Assembly (NCBI GenBank): GCA_937968015.1
Contig: CALBSO010000095.1
Coordinates: 1-64,000 of the forward strand
Direction: 5' to 3'
Length of the DNA: 64,000 nt
From: an uncultured Thermomicrobia bacterium
Lineage (GTDB): Bacteria; Chloroflexota; Chloroflexia; Thermomicrobiales; JALYUS01
The notes below the pieces were generated by a model. That model was not told the DNA's origin and did not search any database. It saw nothing but the letters and a program-made list of their open reading frames with translations. The translations under genes were made by a program, and so were the position numbers. Shown here in pieces: positions 35,459-43,915 of this stretch; the first letter of the stretch is position 1, and each line of letters starts with the position of its first letter.

Positions 35459-36601
35459 ATGGATTTTGATTTCACGGAAGATCAGGTCATGCTGCGCGGG
35501 CTGGTGCGGGAGTTCTTGACCGAGCAGGCGCCCGTCGCGCATGTGCGGGCGATGATGGATGACGAGCGGGGCTACGACCCCGACATCTATCGCCGGTTCG
35601 TACAATTGGGCATGCTCCCCTTCCCGGAGGAGTATGGTGGCGCGGGGCTGGGCATGGTCGAGCAGGCGATTATTCTGGAGGAGATGGGGCGCATTCCCTA
35701 TCCGGGGCCATACTTCGCAACCGTCATCCTCGCGGGGAGCGCCATCATGGCCTCCGGCGATGAGCAGGCGATGGCGCGTTACCTCCCCGATGTCTGCAAC
35801 GGCGACCTCACCATGACGCTCGCCTTCCTCGAAGATTCGATTGGCTGGGGGCCGGGCGAAATTGCGCTCGCCGCGAAGAAGGACGGCGATGCCTACGTCC
35901 TCAATGGCATCAAGCGGTTCGTCCCGTTCGGGCACACGGCGGATGTCATCCTCGTCGCGGCGCGCACCGGTAGCAGCGGCGCAAAGGGGATTTCCTTGAT
36001 CGCCGTGCCACGCGATGCCGCCGGGCTGCGTATTGACAAGGACGTGATTTCCGATCTGACTGAGAAGAGCGCGACACTGCATTTCGACAAGGTGCGCGCC
36101 CCCGCCGAGAACTTGCTCGGCGCTGAGGGCGGTGCATGGCCCGCCTTGGAGACGATGCTTCAACACGCGGCGGTTGGGGCGAGCGCGGAGATGCTTGGCG
36201 CGTCCCGCAAGTCGCTCGAAATGTCCACGGACTACGCGAAAGTACGTAAGCAGTTCGGCCAGTTCATCGGCCAGTTCCAGGCCGTCAAACACAAGTTGTC
36301 CGAGATGCTCGTCGCGGTCGAGAACGCGCATGCCGCGACGTACTACGCTGCCTGGGCGCTCGACGCGGATGCGCCGGATGCCGCGCTCGCCGCCTCGGTC
36401 GCCAAATCATTTGTCAACGGCGCGTCCCGCAAAGTCTGTGGCGAGGCGATCCAGGTACACGGCGGTATCGGCTTCACCTGGGAATACGACCTGCATCTCT
36501 ACTTCAAGCGCGCCAAGTACTTCGAGCCAATGTACGGCGATCTTGAAGAGCACCGCGAGCGCGTCCTCCAGGAAGTCCTGGCCGGGCACATCTCAGGATA
36601 A
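35459..36601 (+). CDS. Acyl-CoA dehydrogenase (2)
   Basis: 380 residues from the ATG at 35459 (GAAAGG site). MDFDFTEDQVMLRGLVREFL at the N-terminus and AIQVHGGIGFTWEYDLHLY near the end are family hallmarks. It lacks the typical catalytic Glu-bearing S-E-I segment seen in its neighbour, as in the FadE partner subunits of heteromeric (alpha2beta2) dehydrogenases acting on steroid or branched acyl-CoA. Pairing with the upstream gene is inferred from adjacency. Confidence 0.92.
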   Translation: MDFDFTEDQVMLRGLVREFLTEQAPVAHVRAMMDDERGYDPDIYRRFVQLGMLPFPEEYGGAGLGMVEQAIILEEMGRIPYPGPYFATVILAGSAIMASGDEQAMARYLPDVCNGDLTMTLAFLEDSIGWGPGEIALAAKKDGDAYVLNGIKRFVPFGHTADVILVAARTGSSGAKGISLIAVPRDAAGLRIDKDVISDLTEKSATLHFDKVRAPAENLLGAEGGAWPALETMLQHAAVGASAEMLGASRKSLEMSTDYAKVRKQFGQFIGQFQAVKHKLSEMLVAVENAHAATYYAAWALDADAPDAALAASVAKSFVNGASRKVCGEAIQVHGGIGFTWEYDLHLYFKRAKYFEPMYGDLEEHRERVLQEVLAGHISG

Positions 36602-36637
36602 TGGGTGGAAAAATGAGTTGATTGATGGGAGGCATAC

Positions 36638-37129
36638 ATGAGCACATCAGGCGCGGAGACGGGGCGGGTGGTGACCTCGGTCGCGGAGTTGAAGGAACTG
36701 ATCGGGCAGGAGATTGGCGTGAGCGAGTGGGTGGAGATCACGCAGGAGCGGGTCAATCAGTTCGCGGACGCAACCGGCGATCATCAGTACATTCATGTGG
36801 ACCCGGAGCGCGCGAAGACGACCTTCTTCGGCGGTACGGTGGCGCATGGCTACCTGACGCTCTCGCTCATCCCGTATCTGGGGGGTAAGCGGGCCTCCGG
36901 CGTCAAGATCAGCCTCGGCGGGCGGATGGGTGTCAACTATGGCCTCAATCGCGTGCGCTTTGTCTCGCCGGTGCGTGTCGGCAAGCGCATCCGCATGCGC
37001 TCGAAACTCCTCAATGTCGAGGAGATCGGCGACCGTGCGGTGCAGATGACGAGCGAGCAGACCATCGAGGTCGAGGGCGAAGAGAAGCCCGCTTGCGTCG
37101 CGGAGACGTTGGGGCGGACATACTTCTAA
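36638..37129 (+). CDS. MaoC-family (R)-specific enoyl-CoA hydratase
   Basis: 163 residues. Hot-dog fold with the hydratase-2 motif FADATGDHQYIHVDPERA containing the catalytic D and H, and GGTVAHGYLTLSLIPYL. Hydrates the double bond made by the dehydrogenases upstream. Starts after GGGAGGCATAC. Confidence 0.92.
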   Translation: MSTSGAETGRVVTSVAELKELIGQEIGVSEWVEITQERVNQFADATGDHQYIHVDPERAKTTFFGGTVAHGYLTLSLIPYLGGKRASGVKISLGGRMGVNYGLNRVRFVSPVRVGKRIRMRSKLLNVEEIGDRAVQMTSEQTIEVEGEEKPACVAETLGRTYF

Positions 37130-37218
37130 GAGGTTCGAGGTTCGGGGTTCGGGGATCGGAGAAGGAATGAAACCACTTCGAACTTCGAACTTCGAACTTC
37201 GAACCCCGAACCTCGAAC
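37130..37218. repeat. Hairpin of 7-nt tandem repeats (second locus)
   Basis: Left arm: GAGGTTC-GAGGTTC-GGGGTTC-GGGGATC heptads. Right arm from 37174: repeated CGAACTT heptads followed by CGAACCC-CGAACCT-CGAACC. The arms are inverted copies and would form a hairpin of about 30 bp between the hydratase and the CoA ligase. Confidence 0.8.
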
Positions 37219-37255
37219 CCGTCAGGTGGTTCGTCTTTCCGGAGGGGATGAGGGG

Positions 37256-39472
37256 ATGGCGATAGTATCACAGGCAGATCAGGTCAACGACGCGACGCGC
37301 GAGGATGCGACCTTCCATCGCGCGATGGAGGCGCTCTTTCATCCGAAACGGATCGCGATTGTGGGGGCGACGCCGCGGCCGGGGTTCGCCTTTGGTATCC
37401 ATCGGTTAATTCTCGCGGGTGGCTACGAAGGCGACGTCTTCGGCGTGACGCCCCGGCATCAGGAAGTGCTCGGCTCGCCATGCTACCCGACACTCGACGC
37501 GATTCCCGGCGGTGTGGACAAGGCGATCGTCGTCGTGCCGAGCCATCTCGTCCTCGATATTCTCGGCCAGGCGGAACGTGCCGGGGTGGGCGCGGTCAAC
37601 ATCATCACCAGCGGCTTCGGTGAGCAAGCCGACGCGGAAGCGCACCAGCGGCAGCAGCAGATCGGCGATTTCGCACGGCGCACCGGCATTCGCGTCGTCG
37701 GGCCGAACTGCCTCGGCATCATCAGCACGCCTGCGAAGATGATCGCGAAAACCGGCGCGTACACGAATGTGCGGCGTGGCCCGATTGGTATCATCTTCCA
37801 GAGCGGCCTGCTCGCCTATAGCGCCGTGATCCCGCCGCAAGACCGGGAGTTCGGCTACACCTACGTCGTCACCACGGGCAACGAAGCGGACCTCGATGCG
37901 ACGGACTTCATGCGCTACTACGTCGAGGACGACGAGACGCGCGTCATCGGCTGCTTCATCGAGCAGTTCCGCTCGCCGGAGAAGTTCCTGCGGGTCGCCG
38001 AGATGGCGGCAGAGCGACAGAAACCGCTTGTCGTTCTCAAGGTCGGGCGTTCGGAGGCAGGCAAGCGGGCAGCGCAAGCGCACACCGGCTCACTCGTTGG
38101 CTCGGATGCAATCGCGGACGCGATCATGCGGCAGTATGGCGTCGTCCGCGTGTACAACCTCGATGAGATGATCGAGACGCTGGCGGTCTTCCACTCCAAG
38201 CGGCTGCCGAAAGGGCCGGGCCTCGGGACGATCTTCGTCTCCGGCGGTGCGTGCGGCCTCGTTGCGGACCTCAGCCAGGACCTCGGTATCTCGCTGCCGA
38301 CACTGGCGCCGGAAACGGTCGCGAAACTGGCGCCGGTCATCCCGGAATATGGCACCGTCGGCAACCCGCTCGACACGACAGGGCAGGCGGCGACGCAACC
38401 GGAGATCATGGAAGGCTCGCTCGTCTCGATGGCGGAGGACCCGAATATCCATACCGTCATCTACGGCCAGGCGTACCCAAGCCGCGTTGACCTCCAGACG
38501 CCGACCGGCGAAGTGCTGCGGACGATGCCGGAGCGTTACCCGGACAAGTGCTTCTTCATCATGTCCCTCGTCGCCGGCCGTGTGCAGGAAGGCCGCCGGT
38601 ACGATCAGGAACCGGCCGAGCCAACGATGAAATGGGACGGCGTCCCGTTCTTGCAGGGCGCGGAGAATGGCCTGCGCGCGGTGCGCTCATTGATCCGCTA
38701 TGCGGAGTTTCAGCGGACGCGGCAAGCGGAGGCACGCCCGAGTGGAGCGGCGAGCGCCATGGCGGAACGGGCGCGGGCGCTCGTTGCCGCCGCGAATGGC
38801 AAGCCGCTTGTCGAGCGTGCCGCGAAGGAAGTCCTGGCGCTCTACGGCATCCCCGTCACGCGCGAGCGGATCGCCAAAACGGCGGATGCAGCAGTGTCGG
38901 CTGCACGGGAGATCGGCTACCCCGTCGTCCTCAAAATTGAATCGCCCGACATCGCCCACAAGACCGAGGCGGGCGGCGTCCTGCTCAATCTCGTGGACGA
39001 TGGCGCGGTCCGCGCGGGATTCAGTACGATCATCGCCAGCGCGCGGCAGTATAAGCCGGAGGCGGAGATCACAGGCGTGCTCGTGCAGGAGATGGTCTCC
39101 GGCGGGCGGGAACTGATCCTTGGCATGACGCGGGACCCGGCGTACGGCCCGGCGGTGGCGGTCGGGTTGGGCGGTATTTTCGTCGAGGTACTGAAGGATG
39201 TCGCGCTCGGTGTCCCGCCGCTGACGGAGCACGACAGCCGCGCGATGCTCGGCAGGCTGCGGGGCGTCGCGATCCTCGAGGGGACGCGCGGTGCGGCGCC
39301 CGCCGATACCGATGCCGTGGTGGACATCCTCGGCAAGTTCTCGCAACTCTGCCTCGATCTGCGCGACGTGGTCAGCGAGATTGATATCAACCCGTTGCTC
39401 GTCTTCGACCAAGGTGCGGGCGCGCGTGTGGTGGACTGCCTGATTGTGCCGGGAACGAACGGGGTAGAATGA
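37256..39472 (+). CDS. ADP-forming acyl-CoA synthetase (acetate-CoA ligase family)
   Basis: 738 residues from the ATG at 37256 (GGAGGGGATGAGGGG upstream). N-terminal CoA-binding domain with IAIVGATPRPG, succinyl-CoA-ligase-like middle domains with QSGLLAYSAVIPP and the KVGRSEAGKRAAQAHTGSL motif. The C-terminal ATP-grasp domain (about 500-735) has PVVLKIESPDIAHKTEAGGV and EIDINPLLVF. Alpha and beta parts are fused as in NDP-forming acetyl-CoA synthetases and Pat-type proteins. Likely links acyl-CoA cleavage with ATP synthesis or activates an acid. It overlaps the following phosphoesterase gene by 4 nt. Confidence 0.93.
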   Translation: MAIVSQADQVNDATREDATFHRAMEALFHPKRIAIVGATPRPGFAFGIHRLILAGGYEGDVFGVTPRHQEVLGSPCYPTLDAIPGGVDKAIVVVPSHLVLDILGQAERAGVGAVNIITSGFGEQADAEAHQRQQQIGDFARRTGIRVVGPNCLGIISTPAKMIAKTGAYTNVRRGPIGIIFQSGLLAYSAVIPPQDREFGYTYVVTTGNEADLDATDFMRYYVEDDETRVIGCFIEQFRSPEKFLRVAEMAAERQKPLVVLKVGRSEAGKRAAQAHTGSLVGSDAIADAIMRQYGVVRVYNLDEMIETLAVFHSKRLPKGPGLGTIFVSGGACGLVADLSQDLGISLPTLAPETVAKLAPVIPEYGTVGNPLDTTGQAATQPEIMEGSLVSMAEDPNIHTVIYGQAYPSRVDLQTPTGEVLRTMPERYPDKCFFIMSLVAGRVQEGRRYDQEPAEPTMKWDGVPFLQGAENGLRAVRSLIRYAEFQRTRQAEARPSGAASAMAERARALVAAANGKPLVERAAKEVLALYGIPVTRERIAKTADAAVSAAREIGYPVVLKIESPDIAHKTEAGGVLLNLVDDGAVRAGFSTIIASARQYKPEAEITGVLVQEMVSGGRELILGMTRDPAYGPAVAVGLGGIFVEVLKDVALGVPPLTEHDSRAMLGRLRGVAILEGTRGAAPADTDAVVDILGKFSQLCLDLRDVVSEIDINPLLVFDQGAGARVVDCLIVPGTNGVE

Positions 39473-40062
39473 TACTCGGCGCGGTTGTGGGCCTCTTCGC
39501 GGATGTACATGGCGCGCATGGGACACTCAGCCGGGCCCTGGCTGCGTGCCGTGCCGAAGGAGTGGCGACGATCGCGCTCCTCGGCGATCTGGTGGATCGC
39601 ACTGAGCAGGCGGACGCCTGCGCGCTGGCGCTCGCGGAGTGGCACGTCGTCGGTGTCTACGGCAATCACGAGCGGGAAATCGCGCTCGCGGCGGCCCGAC
39701 AGGAGGTGGAACTGCGTGGTGAAACGATCCGATTGCTTAGTGACCTGCGCGAACGTGTCGTGATCGAAGATGTCTGCCTCACACATGAGGGAGACGAGTG
39801 GGGGCAGGTGAATCCGCTCTTGCGCGTGCTGGGCGCGCCGGAAGTGCCCGCGCATGCCCCCGATGCCCGGATCACATTCGCCGGGCACACGCATTACCGG
39901 CACGCGCGTGACGAGCGCGGGGCGATAGACATCGCGCGCGGCAGGCTGACGCTCGATCCGCGCCGCCGCTATCTGATTAATCCTGGCGCGCTGGCTTCCG
40001 GCCAGTTCGCTATTTGGGACCGCACGACACAGGTGATCCAGTTCCGTCAGGTCGAGCACTAA
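39469..40062 (+). CDS. Calcineurin-like metallophosphoesterase (YfcE/MJ0936 type)
   Basis: 197 residues. Metal-binding motifs: FADVHGAH, LLGDLVDR, GNHERE and FAGHTHYRH. Order and spacing fit small phosphodiesterases. Its start codon overlaps the stop of the CoA ligase gene, so the two are co-translated although no functional link is evident. One oddity is that the last quarter overlaps no other gene but lies directly against the SDR gene. Confidence 0.9.
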   Translation: MILGAVVGLFADVHGAHGTLSRALAACRAEGVATIALLGDLVDRTEQADACALALAEWHVVGVYGNHEREIALAAARQEVELRGETIRLLSDLRERVVIEDVCLTHEGDEWGQVNPLLRVLGAPEVPAHAPDARITFAGHTHYRHARDERGAIDIARGRLTLDPRRRYLINPGALASGQFAIWDRTTQVIQFRQVEH

Positions 40063-40073
40063 AGGGAGGACGT

Positions 40074-41102
40074 ATGGGTAAACTGGACGGAAAATCGGCA
40101 CTCGTCACGGGGGCAGGGCGCGGCATTGGGCGCGCAATCGCGCTCTTGCTCGCGCAGGAGGGCGCGTCGGTCGTCGTCAACGATCTCGGCACCGGGCTTG
40201 GCGGCGAGGGAAAAGACGAATCGGTCGCGCAGCAACTCGTCAATGAGATCAAGGCGGCGGGCGGCAGCGCCGTCGCCAATACCGGCTCCGTCGCGGACTA
40301 TGACGCGGCGGGAGAAATGGTTCAGCAGGCGATTGATAACTTCGGCAAACTCGACATTCTCGTCAATGTCGCGGGCATCCTGCGCGACCGGATGATCTTC
40401 AACATGAGCGAAGCGGAGTGGGACATCGTCCTCGCGGTGCATTTGAACGGCGCCTTCAACACCTCCCGTCACGCATCGGCGCACTTCCGCGAGCGGGGAA
40501 GCGGCCGGATCATCAACTTCTCCAGCGTCTCAGCGTGGGGCAGCCCCGGCCAGCCGAACTACGGCGCGGCGAAGTACGGCATCCTCGGCTTCACCGCCGT
40601 CCTCGCGAACAGCCTCGCCAAGTACGGCGTGACGGCGAACGCCATCCTTCCCGGCGCGACGACGCGCATGATTGACTCGACCCCGCGCGGTCAGCAGTTC
40701 GCGCAGGAACACGAAGGCAAGATGCCGAGCGAATTAGCGGAGGGGACCGAGGGTGACCCAGCGAATGTCGCGCCGATGGTTGCATATCTCGCGACGGACG
40801 ACGCGGCAAACGTGAACGGGCAATTCTTCGGTGTGCGCGGCAACATTATCCAGTTGTACTCCCACTGGGAACTCGCGGACGTCTTTCAGGCCGAGCGGCG
40901 GTGGAAGGCGTCCGAACTGGCGGAACTCGTCCCCAAACACGTCGCCGACGTGGTGAAATTGCCTGAGCCGGTGCAGTTGCCGGGGATGGAGCGGCCGGCG
41001 CGCGGCACCGCCGCCATGCAGGCGGACCCGGCGAGTTGGCACGAGGTCGCGCCCGGCGTGGAACTGTGGGAGCGCCGCGCGTACTACGACGCGAAGAAGT
41101 GA
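40074..41102 (+). CDS. Short-chain dehydrogenase, extended C-terminus (1)
   Basis: 342 residues from the ATG at 40074 with AAAGGGAGGACGT. GAGRGIGRA NAD site, catalytic Ser in FSSVSAWG and Y-x-x-x-K in NYGAAKYGIL. Similar to the dehydrogenase domain of peroxisomal multifunctional enzyme 2 (hydroxyacyl-CoA dehydrogenase of the MaoC route). After the ~255-residue core it carries ~85 extra residues (RRWKASELAELVPKHV and on) shared with its paralogue. Tandem neighbour of the next gene. Confidence 0.92.
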   Translation: MGKLDGKSALVTGAGRGIGRAIALLLAQEGASVVVNDLGTGLGGEGKDESVAQQLVNEIKAAGGSAVANTGSVADYDAAGEMVQQAIDNFGKLDILVNVAGILRDRMIFNMSEAEWDIVLAVHLNGAFNTSRHASAHFRERGSGRIINFSSVSAWGSPGQPNYGAAKYGILGFTAVLANSLAKYGVTANAILPGATTRMIDSTPRGQQFAQEHEGKMPSELAEGTEGDPANVAPMVAYLATDDAANVNGQFFGVRGNIIQLYSHWELADVFQAERRWKASELAELVPKHVADVVKLPEPVQLPGMERPARGTAAMQADPASWHEVAPGVELWERRAYYDAKK

Positions 41103-41116
41103 GGGGGGAACGGGTA

Positions 41117-42130
41117 ATGGGACTCCTTGATGGAAAAGTCGCGCTCATCACCGGCGCGGGCCGGGGAATCGGCCGGGGTGTCGCGCTCCTGCTCGCGCAG
41201 GAAGGCGCGTCGCTCGTCGTCAACGATCTCGGCGCCAGCCTCGATGGACAAGGGGTAGATTCCGGCCCCGCCGCGACGGTAGCGGCGGAGATTCAGGCGG
41301 CGGGCGGCAATGCGGTCGCGAATACCGATTCGGTTACCGATTACGAGGCCGCCGAGGGGATGATCCAGCAGGCGGTGGACGCCTACGGCAAGATTGACAT
41401 CGTCGTCAATGTCGCGGGTATCCTGCGCGACCGGATGATCTTCAACATGGCCGAGGAGGAATGGCAAGCGGTAATCAATGTTCACCTGAAGGGGACATTC
41501 AATACCTGCCGCCATGCATCGGTGCGTTTCCGCGAGCAGCGATCGGGCCGACTGATTAACTTCTCGTCCACATCGGCGTTCGGCGCGCCGGGTCAGCCGA
41601 ACTATGCCGCCGCGAAGGCGGGCATCATTGGCCTGACGCTCAGTTGCGCGAATGGCCTCGCGCGGTATGGCGTGACCGCGAACGCCATTCTGCCGACCGG
41701 CCACACGCGGATGATTGACTCGATCCCGCGCGCGCGGGAGGCGGTCGCCCATACAGGTAAGTTGCCGAGCGAACTCGCCGTCGGAACCGAGCGCGACCCG
41801 GACAATGTCGCGCCGCTGATTGCCTTCCTTGCCAGTGATGCCGCACAGGAGATCAACGGGCACATCTTCGGTTCCTTCGGCTATAACGTCGCCCTGATGG
41901 CGCAGCCGAAGATCATCAAGACCCTGCGCGCCGACCATCGCTGGACGGTCGAGGAACTCTGCACGGTGATCCCGCGAGCCTTCAGCCCCGATCTCGAGGA
42001 GCAGAAGAACCGGTCGAACTTCGGCACGGAGATTGAGGCGATCCCGGCGGGCAAGTGGGTGGACGTTGGCAATGGCCTCAGTTTCTGGGGCACGAAGATC
42101 GAACCGTACCATGAACTGACGTGGGTTTAG
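41117..42130 (+). CDS. Short-chain dehydrogenase, extended C-terminus (2)
   Basis: 337 residues from the ATG at 41117. Nearly the same N-terminus as the previous gene (LLDGKVALITGAGRGIGRG), the same Ser and NYAAAKAGI catalytic pair, and the same C-terminal extension. The two genes are recent-looking tandem paralogues with 14 bp between them. Probable hydroxyacyl-CoA dehydrogenase in the same beta-oxidation pathway. Confidence 0.92.
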   Translation: MGLLDGKVALITGAGRGIGRGVALLLAQEGASLVVNDLGASLDGQGVDSGPAATVAAEIQAAGGNAVANTDSVTDYEAAEGMIQQAVDAYGKIDIVVNVAGILRDRMIFNMAEEEWQAVINVHLKGTFNTCRHASVRFREQRSGRLINFSSTSAFGAPGQPNYAAAKAGIIGLTLSCANGLARYGVTANAILPTGHTRMIDSIPRAREAVAHTGKLPSELAVGTERDPDNVAPLIAFLASDAAQEINGHIFGSFGYNVALMAQPKIIKTLRADHRWTVEELCTVIPRAFSPDLEEQKNRSNFGTEIEAIPAGKWVDVGNGLSFWGTKIEPYHELTWV

Positions 42131-42132
42131 GG

Positions 42133-42205
42133 GAGTAGCGAGTAGCGAGTAACGAGTAACGAGACGGCACAAACCACTCGTTACTCGTTACTCGCTACTC
42201 GCTAC
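42133..42205. repeat. Hairpin of 7-nt tandem repeats (third locus)
   Basis: Left arm: GAGTAGC-GAGTAGC-GAGTAAC-GAGTAAC-GAG; right arm from 42177: CTCGTTA-CTCGTTA-CTCGCTA-CTCGCTA-C. The arms are exact reverse complements over about 29 bp around a 13-nt loop, between the second SDR and the thiolase gene. Confidence 0.88.
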
Positions 42206-42223
42206 GAGAAAGGTGGGCAGCGC

Positions 42224-43375
42224 ATGGAGAGTATTTCGGGGAAGACGGCCATCGTTGGGGTGGCGGAGTCGGACCAGATCGGGCGGGTGCCGGACAAGCC
42301 GGCGATTATGCTGCACGCCGAGGCGGCGCGCTCCGCGCTGGCGGAGGCGGGGCTGACCAAGAACGACGTGGATGGACTCTTCACGGCCGGTATCTCGACG
42401 CTCGAACTCGGTGAGTACCTCGGCATCGAGCCGAGGGTGACGGATACGACGGCGGTCGGCGGATCGTCGTTCGTCATCCACATCGCGCATGCGGCGACGG
42501 CGATTGCGACCGGCCGATGCGAGGTGGCGCTCGTCACACATGGTGAAAGTGGCCGCTCTCGTGTTGGTATGGCCGGCCCCGCGGTCGCGCGGGATGCGCT
42601 TCGCAATCAGTTCGAAGCGCCGTTCGGCCTGCCGCAGCCCGTCGGTGCATACGCGATGGCCTGCTCGCGCCACATGTATGAATACGGCACGACGAAGGAG
42701 CAACTGGCGGAAATCGCCGTCGCCACTCGGAAATGGGCGATGCTCAATCCGAAAGCGATGATGCGCGACCCAATCACGATCGAGGACGTGCTGAACTCCC
42801 GCGTGATCTCATGGCCATTCAACCTGCTCGACTGTTGCCTCGTCACAGATGCGGGCGGCGCATACGTGATGACCTCGATCGAACGGGCGCGCGACCTGAA
42901 GCAGACCCCGATCGCTGTGCTCGGTGTCGGCGAGGGGCACGATCACGCGATGATCTCGCAAATGCCGAGTCTGACCGCTTTCGCGGCGCGGCACTCCGGG
43001 CGACGCGCCTTCGAGATGGCGGGCGTCAAGCACGCCGATCTCGACCTGGCAATGATTTACGACTCATTCACGTACACCGTGCTGCTCTCGCTCGAAGAAC
43101 TTGGCTTCTGCGCCAAGGGCGAAGGTGGCGCGTTCGTTAGCGGCCAGCGCACCGCACCGGGTGGCGACTTCCCGATGAACACGAACGGCGGCGGTCTCTC
43201 CTATAATCATCCCGGCATGTACGGGATGTTCGCGATCATCGAAGCGGTGCGCCAACTGCGGCACGATTACCAGGACCAGGGTATCCGGCAGGTGAAGGAC
43301 GCGAAACTGGCGGTCGTCCACGGCACGGGCGGTGTGCTCTCGTCGGCTGGTACCGCAATCCTCGGGAGGGTATAA
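42224..43375 (+). CDS. Thiolase-family protein (lipid-transfer/SCP-x type)
   Basis: 383 residues. Features: AEAARSALAEAGLTKNDVDGLFTAG at the N-terminus, the NTNGGGLSYNHPG segment with the catalytic His, and VVHGTGGVLSSAGTAILG at the end. The usual nucleophilic Cys position near residue 90 reads SSFVIHIAHAA without Cys, as in the SCP2-thiolase/Ltp-type family that acts as aldolase or thiolase together with a DUF35 partner. That partner is encoded 2 nt downstream. Confidence 0.9.
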   Translation: MESISGKTAIVGVAESDQIGRVPDKPAIMLHAEAARSALAEAGLTKNDVDGLFTAGISTLELGEYLGIEPRVTDTTAVGGSSFVIHIAHAATAIATGRCEVALVTHGESGRSRVGMAGPAVARDALRNQFEAPFGLPQPVGAYAMACSRHMYEYGTTKEQLAEIAVATRKWAMLNPKAMMRDPITIEDVLNSRVISWPFNLLDCCLVTDAGGAYVMTSIERARDLKQTPIAVLGVGEGHDHAMISQMPSLTAFAARHSGRRAFEMAGVKHADLDLAMIYDSFTYTVLLSLEELGFCAKGEGGAFVSGQRTAPGGDFPMNTNGGGLSYNHPGMYGMFAIIEAVRQLRHDYQDQGIRQVKDAKLAVVHGTGGVLSSAGTAILGRV

Positions 43376-43377
43376 CG

Positions 43378-43797
43378 ATGGCCGACTACAAGAAACCGCT
43401 GCCGCAATCTGACCCGGTCACCGCGCCGTACTGGGAGAGCCTGAAGGCGCACCAGATGAAGGTTCAGCGGTGCAATGATACCGGCAAGTTCTTCTTCTAT
43501 CCGCGCGGCATGAGCCCGTACACGCTTTCGGACAATCTCTCGTGGGAGCCGGTTTCGGGCAAGGGCGTCCTCCATGCCTTCACGATTGTCCACGTCAATC
43601 GCGCGCCCGGCTTCGGAGATGAACTGCCCTACGTCGTCGCGCTGATTGAACTGGATGAGGGCGTGCGGCTGATGTCGAACTTGATTGATGTGCAGCCCGA
43701 CCCGGATCATGTCAAGATCGGCATGCCCGTCGAACTCGTCTATGACGACGTGACGGACGAAATCACGCTGCCCAAATTCCGCCCCACGCAGGCTTAA
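43378..43797 (+). CDS. DUF35 OB-fold partner protein
   Basis: 139 residues. C-terminal OB fold with GVLHAFTIVHVNRAPGF and PYVVALIELDEGVRLMSNL. In this family the N-terminal half carries a zinc ribbon with four Cys; here only one Cys is visible (QRCNDTGKFFFYPR), so the ribbon has lost its zinc ligands. Such proteins form a complex with SCP2-thiolases and help channel the acyl-CoA. It begins 2 nt after the thiolase. Confidence 0.88.
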   Translation: MADYKKPLPQSDPVTAPYWESLKAHQMKVQRCNDTGKFFFYPRGMSPYTLSDNLSWEPVSGKGVLHAFTIVHVNRAPGFGDELPYVVALIELDEGVRLMSNLIDVQPDPDHVKIGMPVELVYDDVTDEITLPKFRPTQA

Positions 43798-43805
43798 TGG
43801 GTCTG

Positions 43806-43900
43806 AACCGGCAAGGCGCCAAGAACACCAAGAGGGAGACGAAAGGATTCGCGTATCCCTTCTCCGTCTCTTCTCAGTATTTCTTGGCGCCTTGGCGGTT
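43806..43900. repeat. Long inverted repeat between convergent genes
   Basis: Arms 43806-43825 and 43881-43900 pair over 20 bp with one mismatch (left arm contains AAGGCGCCAAGAA, right arm TTCTTGGCGCCTT). The loop holds further complementary GAGGGAGACGAAAGG/CCCTTCTCCGTCTC stretches, so the stem can extend. It lies between the DUF35 gene and the convergent LLM gene and may be a bidirectional terminator. Arms and loop resemble the hairpin at 35380. Confidence 0.7.
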
Positions 43901-43915
43901 GAATGAGTCCCCGTT

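Noticed and set aside
33968..36331. 787-residue minus-strand frame
   Set aside because: Antisense to both acyl-CoA dehydrogenases and crosses the intergenic hairpin; no conserved motif.
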